Assembly: GCF_032362555.1 (NCBI RefSeq)
Contig: NC_083517.1
Coordinates: 9,258,001 to 9,322,000 of the forward strand
Length of the DNA stretch: 64,000 nucleotides
Reading direction: 5' to 3'
From: Amyelois transitella
Lineage: Eukaryota; Arthropoda; Insecta; Lepidoptera; Pyralidae
A program made the translations under genes and the position numbers. Position 1 is the stretch's first letter, and every line of letters begins with the position of its first letter. Below are positions 35,001 to 47,000 of this stretch, one piece after another. The notes below the pieces were generated by a model that was not told where the DNA came from, did not search any database, and worked only from the letters and a program-made list of their open reading frames with translations.

Positions 35001-38000
35001 ATAGATACAATACAAAAATGCATAAAAATAATAATCATAAACATTTTAAAGATGCAAGCATGTTTAAAATCGCGTATTTATCCCTTACGGGGTAGACAGA
35101 GCCAACAGTCTTAAAAAAGGCCAAAAGAAATTAAGACCGGACTTAATTAAAAAATACGGGGTAGGCAGAGCCAACAGTCTTAAAAAGGCCAAAAAAAATT
35201 AAGACTTGATTTAACTAAAAAAAAATTTTACAATAATTTTAAATTATATCCTGTAGACATTCATATTCGTAACGTCAGCCCGTAGACCGTTTAGCAGTGA
35301 CTTTGATGGTCAACTATTTCGAAATTTTCAATCTTATCATAATAAGATAAGATTGAAAATATATAAATCTCTATCTCTATAAAGAGATAAATTTAGAACA
35401 CCGAGGACAATTTATTTCAAGATGATCAGATGACTAGCGATTGATAAGGGGCGGATTGATCTGGGATTTTTTCTACAGTCAACCTTAGTTTTAAGTCGGT
35501 AATTTATTTGACGTCAACCAATGTTGTGAAACCAAAAGATATGACAATTATTGAGTGATATGAAATATCCTATAAATCCTAAATATCCTATAAATAGAAT
35601 TTTTAAATTTGAATTTGAGTTAATTTCAGCGAAATAAAATGTAAGTTAAAAATGCATGATACCATTTTTAGGATTCCGTAGTAAACAAGAAACGCTTATA
35701 GTTTCGACATGTTTGTTTGTTTGTAATATCTTTATTGAACTGAAATTTCCACAGTGCAAGGAAATAGTAGATAGTTATAAAAGAAATAAATCATGTCTGT
35801 TTGTCCGCGGTTTTGCTAAGAAACTATAGGTGGTAGAAATCTGTAATTAAGTATGGGCACGTATATTAATAATCGCAAATGGCAAATGAGTCGTAGTAAA
35901 AATTTATTTTTAACATATAAAACATATTTGATATCTTGAGGCAGACAAAAGCTTCATGAGTAACATTGTATAGGTAACATTACTTCTGAAAATTCCCATG
36001 GGAAGCCAAGTCAAGGAAAAAACGTAACTCAAAAAAAAAAAAACAAAAAACAACTTACCTTCCCATTCTTGTCCCGTAACACCACCGACATTCTCCTCCT
36101 CTCAGACGTGAACTCGATTATTTGCAAACGTTCAAACATCTCGATTCTCTGTCCGATCTTTATCATCATATTGTTACCGTCTTCACCCAAAAATGTCACC
36201 CCTATCCTGTCAGCCGCTTCCACCAACGCTTTCTCATCGGGACTGCTCGCGTGATACTCAATTTTAGCATTAATATCAGTGTCATTAATCAACGCCAGAT
36301 CAGGAGTGTCATTAATATCTGTGACTTTCTTTTTTCTCCTTAGAAATTTAATCATTTGCCTGCTCTCGCGAGTTAGCGTGGCGCTGAGTCGTTTCACGTC
36401 TTGGTCCGATATTTGGACGCTGTGACATAATGCTAGTATGCTGAAGAAAAATTGGACGTCTGTCTGAAATAGAAATGGATCGCTGAAAACAAGCTATTAC
36501 CATTCTTTTTACAAAAGTTATTATAGGTGATGGTGGTGATGAAGAGACCTATAATAACTTTTGTAAAAGGATTACCACCTCCAATGGATATCCTCCTTTT
36601 TTGACGTCGGTTTAATTTAATTGACGTCGGCTAAAACCTCCTAAGTGTAACTGAGAACCACCATTTTTCAAAGAAGGCGGTTAAAAAGGACAAGGTGATT
36701 GGCATATGTAACGTGTTTTATTTGGGTCCGCAATATATTTTTTATCTATTTATTATGTACCTACGTACCTACTACTGAAATGGCTGGTATTACAAAATAT
36801 GTAGGTATTAACAAAAAAACAGACCTGAGAAATGCTTATAGGTGCCTCCGGTCTCTCCACGTCAAAGAACCCAGACCTCCTCTCTTCGTAGACAATGCCT
36901 TTTATAGAACACGCTTTGAAAACCATCATGTTCTTGGTCAAAGTGCCGGTTTTGTCTGAGAACAGCACTTCCACTTGTCCCAACTCCTCGTTCAGGTCCG
37001 AAGTATTGGCCACGGCAGGCTTACCCGTGTCGGTACAGCGAAGCTCTTCGTCCCAGGCTATGAAGAGGGACCCTGCAATGGTTCAATGTTATTGTTACCT
37101 TGTCGGAGTGGGAAGACCGTGGACGAACGTATCTTGATCAAATTAAGGACGTCCTTGTAAAGGGAATGTTATGATGTGAAAGGAGATGATGTAGTTACAG
37201 GAATAGAAAAGGGTATGTTAAGATGGTTCGGTCATGTGGAGAGGATGGATTAAGGCAGGTTGACTAAGCAGATATACAAGGAGAGTGTGGAGGGAAAGGT
37301 CGGAGTGGGAAGACCTAGACGAACGTATCTTGATCAAATTAAGGACGTCCTGGTAAAGGGTCGGGTCAAGAGTACCCGAAACCGCCGAGCTTGCATGAAG
37401 AGAGTTATGAATGTGGATGAAGCGAAGGAAGTATGCAGAGATCGTGGCAAGTGGAAAGAGGTAGTCTCTGCCTACCCATGTATTGTTACCTCACAAACAA
37501 GTTATATTTAAAAAGAACTTGAAGGAATACTATCTCTCTTCATAACTTATCTTTATTGTTCATATAATATTAATCTAGTTAAACTTTCTCGGCTATGTCC
37601 CACTTCTACATCAAAGAAAAAGAATAGGACCACTCCATCTCTTCCCCATTAATATCGTAAAAGGCGACTAAAGGCCTATTCATTAGTTATTATCCTTATT
37701 AACTAGGGATTCTTCTTATAACGGGCTAGCAACCTGTCACTATTGGAATCTCAATTCTATCATTAAGCCTGACAGCTGAACGTGGCCTGTCAGTCTTTCA
37801 AGACTGCTGGCTCTGTCTACCCCGCAAGGGATATACGGATTATACAGATGTAGGTTATATACTCACCAATAAATTTATAAAGCTCAATAGTCACATACAG
37901 CGACATAGGTATAATATAATAATAGAGTAGCAAGAACGAAAACAGATCTTGCACTGTTTGTTGGGCCATTGAAGAATACTGTAAGGCCGGCCCTAAATAA

Positions 38001-41000
38001 GACTGCCTTTCTGGGTTCCGATTTTCTATTATAATTTTCGCAGCTACCGAGATAATTATCTCTATGATGAGTAATAATATGAAAAATACTAAAAAAGCGT
38101 TAACGGCCAATTCGCAGGATGAAAATTTGTTGCTCGTGAATTTCGAATTTAGAGCCAGTTTCGTTTCTTCGCCTGAAAATTATGAAAAGAATTAAAAGAA
38201 TTGTCTGTTGATAAAAAGGAGCTGTACAAAATACACATTGAAAATGTTATTTCTATTTAAGGAAAGAAATATATCGGATTGCAGTTTTCCAAATATTAGC
38301 AAAAAAATATCTGCATCTTTATTTAACGAGTAAAATGTGAAGACAAGTTTTAGCATAAAAATACTAAAATTTGCCTTTACATTTTACTCGTTTTCATTTA
38401 TTTAAGACACGCTAAACAAATTGTTAACGAAACGAAAATCTTAATTGTAAATCTAGATGAAAACTCATAACTTCCCTCAAGTTACAGATTGTTACATAAT
38501 TCTTATATGTATATGAATGCCAATAAATAATGTTTAAGAGAACTGACCTGTATAAACAGCGCATCCTATAGCCCACTCCGTATTCCGTACCCTGGATCCC
38601 CTCAACATGAGGTTTTCTGGGCTCAATGCCAACGGTTGCGCCTGCGCAGGTATTTTTAGACTCCCGTGAAACGTGTAAAGGTTCGCTTCCGGGTTGTTGA
38701 CAGTAATTCGCATCCCTTGTGGTAGTATGTCTAAAAATAAGCTGTATTCAGTGTAAAAGTAAGCCTTTTTCAATGATAATTAATTATTATTCCCATGGAT
38801 AATGGTATTTTTGAGTACCGGTACCGCTAGCCTGTTATGGTACCGGTATAAAATGGTTACAACACTATTGTTACAGGTAGTTGAAAAATTTAAAATGTAC
38901 GTAATTCTAAGGTCCTCACAGTCGCTATATCGCGACTCAAATGGTATATGTTTTTAAAATAAATTATGTAGTAACTAGCTGACCCGCGCAACTTCGTTTG
39001 CGTGTATCCCGCTACTTCGACAAATACAGTCAACGCACCAACACATATTGGATACTAATTTTCAATTCACAATCGCCGCTGCGGCCGGCCCATACCGTGC
39101 CGCAATACTAATATCGTGATATCTCCTAAACTATATGTCTAAATAACACACTGTAAACTGCAAAAATAATCTAAATTAAATGCTCGTGATGATGAACTTA
39201 CTTATTTTGATAAGGATATATGTATTATTGGTTATATCACCAGTTAAACATCACCCAACGAATTAAATGTTTTTTTAATACAGAAAAGTAGTTTTTGTGA
39301 CTTAAATAAAAAAGCTGGATATATGTCATCGCGGACTTTTTTGTAGAACTAATAAAGACCAATGTTTTTGCTATACATTGTTCTTACTTGTATCCAACGG
39401 TATAAGCGGCGCACGCACAAATGCAATCTTCAATTAGATTTTTTTTCTGACTTCTTGGACATAAATCGCTATAACTCAGCTAATATAGTTTCAATGTATT
39501 TCAATTATATATAAAAACCTGTCGGAGAAAATAACTCTTTCTATTAGTGAAAACCGCATCAAAATCCGTTGCGTAGTTTTAAAGTTTTATGCATACGAAG
39601 GGACTACAGACAAAATGGGCGACTTTGTTTTATACTATGTAGTGATGATGATAGTGATATATATTTTTTGGCTTTTGTCAGCCGGTTGTCGTATTTCACT
39701 GCGAGACAAAGGATTTTCAATAATTAATTTTCGGGACAAGATTATTAATAACAGTTGCCATATTTTTAAATTTGGAAATAAATAGTGTTAAGGAAAAAAA
39801 ATTGAGTTGCAAATTCTTAATTTTTTTAATTATTTTAATTTCCAAATTTTTTATTAGAAAATGTGATTCTGTATAAGCAAAAGTAGACCTTAAAATTACC
39901 TGCAGAACATCCAATGAAAGGCTGGGGCACCCTCAAAGTCTTCAGATTGGCCTCGCCGTCCAAATTAGCCGTGGTCACGTAGCATTTCCCCTTGTCTGAC
40001 GAGGAACACAGGAGCACCAGGTCGGCTGGAACTTCCTTACCTCGTTTGACCCTGACCAGTGCACCAGGGGCGATGCTGGAGCTTTTGACCTCTTGGATTA
40101 CGTTGTTGTGGACTATTTCCACTGGGAGAGAAAATGTTCATTTAACTTTATCAAATTAAATATTAAATTTACTTATACAGGTTCTGTGATGTGATATTGT
40201 TTGAGAAAACAATTTTGACCAATGCGGTGGAAATGAGGTCTATTTTCAGACAGTCATTAGGCCTATGAACAGTTCGACGATATAAACTTCATTCGACTAA
40301 CACTTTTCATATTCGAATTATTCGTCGAAATAAAAGACTGGTAGGTACTTTTATTTTGACGAATCGTTTTATAATTAAAAAATTGCTGACGCTCATCCCC
40401 AAAGAGCAAAATTTGTTCGAAGAACAGTTTCGGCTTCTTTTTTATTGGTAGTTTTTTTTTTTACCAAACGTATATTACACAAGAAGCGGCAGTAAAAGCT
40501 ACTATTTATATTGACTTACCAGTCTGATTATTGATTTTGTTATCCGACTTATGCCGCAGCCAGTCTTCATACCCTTGCTTTACTGCTGTCACAAGCACCA
40601 TAAAAGTCAGAGGTGCTATACTTGTCATGGGGGAGACGGGACTATCTGTGAACAGTTCAGTCAATCAGTCAGATCATTTATTCCGAATAAACTTGGAACA
40701 TATCTATGTTTTTACGAATAAATTATTCGTAAAAACATAGATATGTTCCAAGTGTTTTACAAGTTCGCTATGATTGACCGGCATTAAGACAAGTTTCGAA
40801 CTTACTTCGAGGCTAACTCAATCTGTGTAAGTTGTCCCGTATATATTTATTTATTTATTTATATATAGATAACAAAATATTAAAGAAATATTGCAACGGC
40901 AGACTTATGCCATGAAGATCTCTAGTATCTCTCTTTGTATGAAGAGATCTCTTTTCATTCTTTTGGTTGAATATAAATTAGAAAAATAATTTTAAGTTTA

Positions 41001-44000
41001 TTTGTATTTTAAGCTTTATGAATTATTTCTTCGTCCTTGCCTCCCGGAGAGGAGTCTATGAGGTGCTATTTACATATATATTTATTTATATATAGATAAC
41101 AAAATATAAAAGAAATATTGCAACGGCAGACATATGCCATGAAGATCTCTAGTATCTCTCTTTGTATGAAGAGATCTCTTTTCATTCTTTTGGTTGCATA
41201 TAAATTAGAAAAATATTTTTTAGTTTATTTGTATTTTATGCTTTATGAATTATTTCTTCGTCCTCGCCTCTCGGAGAGGAGTCTATGAGGTGCTATTTAC
41301 ACGAAGCGACTAAATTTACGAAAAGATTATTTATCTCATACATCATTTGTAATAAAACCCGATGCGGCGTGTTGCTAAAAATAAGATAACTAATAATATA
41401 TTTTTATTATTAATTTAAGATCATCATTGGCAACCCTATAAAGAAAATTAACGTCAGCGTACGTTCTATTTAACTTGTATAAATTTTTAATTGAATAATC
41501 ATTCGTATGAACTTGCTCATAATACAAGTTGTATATAAATCTAAACTTTCCCATACCAGTTCATATTGTATAACCCGGCCAAGGCTGCGTTAATTCAAAG
41601 ACGATTGAATTTTGTATTGCGTAGTATGACTATTGAATCTCAATTCTATCAAGCTAAACGTGGCCTATCAGTCTTTTCAAGAATGTTGGCTCTGTCTACC
41701 CCGTGAGGGGGGTATAGACGTGTTTTTATGTATGTATGTGTGTAGGTAAGTCACATTCTAATATCCGATTGCGTATTCAGCATAAAAAATTTAGCCTCCC
41801 CAAAAATTGACATGAAACTCAGTTTTTAAATGGATTTTCTCACTTTCGCTTAGTCAATGTCACTTATGCGAATTTAAAACTTTCCAAATATATTTGTAGG
41901 CACGCATGACTTAATTTTTTGCCAAAAAATAAAAATTATATCTTAATAAACAGATTTCACAGGTATTTTTTTGCAGTAATATTTCATTGTGCACTTTTAT
42001 TTCATTGTTCTTGTGCCATCATAATCCAAGCAACTCTTGGTATAAAATTTAATTTTCTATAAATTACGATGAACTAGAAGTCCACAAATTACTGTTAGAA
42101 AATACAGCTTTAAAATTGCTAATCCAATTCTCAGAATTCTTTTTTAAGTCTACAGCTGACGATTGTTGACATACAAGATTAGATAAAGTAATATTTATTG
42201 AATTTAAATCAAACTTTATCTGAGTAGCCAGAAGCCTTTACGAATTCTGAGATAAAAATAAACGTATACGATAGAGTACAATCGCAACACGTTTCGTCAA
42301 AATTTTTATCTTTTAATGGCTTTGTATAAATTAATAAATTTGGATATATGTATTGATAACGACTTCTTATATGGCCCAGAAGTTATTTTTCCGTGAAAGG
42401 CGATCGAAGGTCAAAACTGCTTTCATGCATAGATACTCCTGGATTATCTCAAGGAGTGTACAAATTATATTACAATGTTGTATAACACGTCCACATTATT
42501 TAACATTGTTTTATAAATTTTGCAACATAAAACAACACTGTACACATTATAATAACAATATTATATAACACCAGCTGTGCCCGCGACTTCGTCCGCGTGG
42601 AATAGTGATTTCGGGCATCATTGAAGCCGTCAAGGATGAATAAATTTACCCCTTTTTTCCCATTTTCCATTATTTCTTCGCTCCTTATAGTTGCAGCGTG
42701 ATTTTATATAGCCTAAAGCCTTCCTCGATAAATAGTCTATTCAGCGCAAGAAGAATTTTTCTATTCGAACCAGTACTTCCTGAGATTAGTGCGTTCAAAC
42801 AAACAAACTTTTCAGTTTTATAATATTAGTATAGATTAAAGAGCGTCGGTGGTCCAATCGGTAAGCTGCCCGATTAAAATGCGTGATGTGCAGAAAGACA
42901 CAGGTTCAAATCCCACCTCGGCCATGTACCAATGACTCTTTTCAAAGTTATGCACATTAGTTTGAATACTAACCGATGCCCTTACGGTGTGGGAAAACAA
43001 CGTGAGGAAACATTCAGGCAACTGGATGGGTAACCATGGATCCAATACGGGTTAGGTTTATCTGCAAAGGTCGGAGGGAATCGCTTTGTGTAAAAACCTG
43101 AGTCACCCAATCCAGGATTCATGGTCAAAGGCATAACCCGGGCTCCTCTTCAGAGAGGTGAGAATGCAACAGGAAGGCTAAGCTAAGCAGGAAGCTAGGA
43201 GGAAGAAATTTTATCATACAAACAAACATAATCATATCTGTATCCCCTGTGATGTAGACAGAGCCAACAATGGCATTCAAACATGCTAAGAAAAATTATA
43301 TCTTATACTTATATAAAATTCTCGTGTCACAATGTTCGTTCCCGTACTCCTCCGAAACGTCTTGACCGATTCTCATGAAATTTTGTGAGCATATTGAGTA
43401 AGTAGGTCTGAGAATCGGCCGACATTTATTCTTCATACCCCTTTCTGACAAGGGTTGTCCACCCTTAACATTTTTTTTCAACTATACAAAATAACTTAAA
43501 AATTATTTATATTGCAAAACAAAGTTTGCCGGGATAGCTAGTAACCAATAAAGATTCACCCTGTACAAATTATATTGACTTACCAATGAGTACAGCAATA
43601 ACAGTGACCACCAAAAAGTAGAAATTGACGACCCTACGAAACTGCTCCGACAGGTTCTTCGGCACAAACATGAGTAGGGTGTATTTGGATGTCTTTATCT
43701 TGTTGTCCTTCTTCTTGCCTCGGACGGCGACACCCACTTCAATCTGACGGGTGTCCGGGGCAGTTGATACCTTGCTTCCCTGGAATGAAATATGCAAGTT
43801 TAACCCTTAAAGCTATTACAATAAAGACTATTTTTTGAGAAGAAAATAAAAGTATGTTTGAATTCGGACCAAACCATTAAACTGATTTTGCATACACACG
43901 TGAATTACCGAGGACATGGGGTAATTTCAATACTTAACACGTGAAAATAAAGTCTACTAAAGTTAGTAGTAAGCAACGATTACATACATATATTTTTGTT

Positions 44001-47000
44001 TCGTAATAAATAAAGTATAGTATAAAGTACTAATGCGGCGATGGGCTAGCAACCACTCACAATTTGAATCTCAATTTTATCTTTAAGTCTATCAGATGAA
44101 CGTGGCCTAACTGTCTTTCAAGACTGCAGGCTCTGTCTACCTCGCAAGGGATAAAGACATGATTATAATATAAATAATTTAGTGGATTTTACGTATGAAG
44201 TGTCGTAAGATTCGTCTTGACAGTCCGAGTGCTACTTTCCTAAAAAACAAAATGGTGGATTTATGACGCCATATTGTGAAATATTATGTAAATAAAAAAG
44301 TTAAAGGATTTCAATGTATGAGGTTATGCTCTTTTCATTTGAATAAAGAGCTTGTTGTTCATTTTCACGTATCACTAAGTAGTCGGGTATTTTAAGTTTT
44401 TTTTTTTTAATTCATTTTGACGCCCAAGTTTACTAAGTTTCTTCTAAACGTACATGATGTAGGTATGTGACATATACTGAAGGAGAATCGAATAGTACGA
44501 GTACCAATCTACAACAAAAGTTTTATTCGCGAGACAATTATATATTTCGGTTAATTAATCGCAGCAAAATGTGATAAAAACTCGGTTAACCGCCTGAAAA
44601 TCGGCGTGGGAGCCGTCTGTTATTAGTTCCCTTATCGGCATTATCAACATTATTATAAAGAGGAAAGATTCGTTTTTTAATTGCAATTGACTTGCTTTTG
44701 CGCGGGGCATCGCTCCCGTGGCAATTTCTTGAAAAATGTAGCTATTAGTATGTTTTTCCGAAAGGTTATTCTCTATTCCGAAAGGTCTATTTGTGTACAT
44801 TTCAATTCTGGATGAGAATAGAAGAACGACGTGAGAAATGATGCGAGAAACAGGAAGACTAAATGGGCTTCAATACATGTATCTAATTAGGGTCAAATCA
44901 GTGAAATTAGGAAAGCCTTAAAACTTTCTATAGGTGACACTAATCCAACAATTTATAAAAATGAGAACCTCCTTTTTGGAAGTCAGTTAAAAATGTCCGT
45001 CAATAGCCTCTTGCTAGCTCGGGTGCTGAGAACAACATTTGTGACGTCGTGCCGCTGCGCACGCGCACGTTCCAGGTCTTCACCTTTGGTCTACTTCAAC
45101 GCTTACTAAGTTAAGTAGCTCGCTATCCTCTGTCGGCTACTTACTAGATCTCATGTCTATAGCATAAGCCCACGCCCTCTTAAAGATCGTAAAACAAGTC
45201 CTAATAAAGGTTGTAGTTATTCTACTGATATTTTTTAATAACTCTCATCACTCTCACTAGCGACGTTTTACCTAAACGTCACACACTGTAGGTACTCTTG
45301 TAGAAAAACATGACCTTCAATCCATACAAACCAAAACCATATGAGGGCCAAGTTTCTCTGCAGACAAGTGTACATAAATACGAGGTTAATTTTTATGTGC
45401 TGAACCGTGGGAGTGGTCATATTGTCGCATATTAAGGTCTCAATTAATACCTAGGTAAGGGTATTTGCAATCGATTGAAGGTCGTCATGGTAAGTCATAT
45501 AATATTAATCGACATTTAGTGTTTTGATGGCGAAGAGCTGGTAGTACAACATTGGTGCAAATATATACATACAGGGTGTTTGGTAAATCGCGTTGCATAT
45601 TGAATGGGGACGCACAGTATCTGATTATCGTTCCATAACTTATAATCACGTATATATCCCTTGCGGGGTAGACAGAGCCAACAGTCAACTAAGACTGAAA
45701 GGCCAAGCGGTTGAGCGTGGCTTAATGATAGAACGGAGATTCAAATAGTGACAGGTTGCTAGGCCATAGCCTAAAAGAGGCATCCCAAGTATATAAACCT
45801 AACCCTTAGCCGCATTTTACAACATCCATGGGAAAGAGATGGAGTGGTCCTATTATTTTTTCTAATGTTGCCGGGAACCTCACGGCACGGAATTCTCGTT
45901 TCAAATAATAATAAAAATAGGAGGTTAAAATTTTACCTATTTAAAAAAAAATAGTATTATGGGAAACCATGCGGGCGGCGCGAATTCTAACAACAAGTCA
46001 AAAATTCAAACGATGCGTGTAGTGTAGATGAGCTCTATTGCAATTTGAACTGTATTCTTAGATACAATTGGTTCAGTTCAACTTAAAAACAAATAAGTAT
46101 ATGACAAAGGGTATGGTAAAGGGTCAGGTCAAGAGTACCCGGAACCGCCGAGCTTGTATGAAGAGTTATGAATGTGGATGAAGCGAAGGAAGTATGCAGA
46201 GATCGTGGCAAGTGGAAAGATGTAGTCTCTGCCTACCCCTCCGGGAAAGAGGCGTGATTTTATGTATGTATGTAAGTATATTATATGACACCGCATCGGA
46301 AAATAACACGAACCGCAAGTTTATAAACTTACTAGGATTGTTTTTATTTTCGCAGGATCTAAACGAGAGACGAACTGTAATATCTTACGTCCTCCTCCCA
46401 CCCCTCTAAAGGGGCAGGCAATAGAGAGGGTCGCTTATTTCACATTGTGTACATTAAAATATTTATTTAAGACATTGCGCAGTGAATTAATTATTTGGCC
46501 AGTGTTCTAAGTTTGCTTCGGTGATGTTGGAACCTCCGTTTTATTTGTTTCTTTGGACAAGTGATAATTAGAATTCGATTTGATATAAACTAATTGTGCT
46601 AATGAACATCTACTATTTTATAAATTTTTGTACCCTTAGACTCCTAAATGAGACCAAGGGGTGTAAAACCTTCAAATGAATCTAGAAGTGAATCAACAGA
46701 TTGCAGATTTAAAGACACATAAGTGAAACAAAATTGATGATTAATAAAAGAGTGTTACCCTTGATAATTTCTTCGCTGATCCAGTCATGGTATGCAATGT
46801 ATGTGCAAAGTACAAGCTACTAGCTGCAATGAAATGTCTCTGACAAGGGCTAGGTCTAAGGGTGTTCGTTTTGCCGTGGGAACCCAGACACGTGATAAGC
46901 TGCGTTCTTTTCTAATCAAGGTTATAAAGTAGGGTTTGCGGATACGCTAAGTGAAAAAGAACGAAACGAAGTTTGCGAACTCTTTAACACAGGTTACGAC

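Noticed and set aside
37260-37511. Open frame of 83 codons as a host gene
   Set aside because: It is the C-terminal tail of a LINE reverse transcriptase, repeated at least eight times here, inserted antisense in a flippase intron.
42840-42920. tRNA gene suggested by the B-box-like GGTTCAAATCC
   Set aside because: It is fused to a repeat body also found without the head at 19190-19400, so it is a SINE head.
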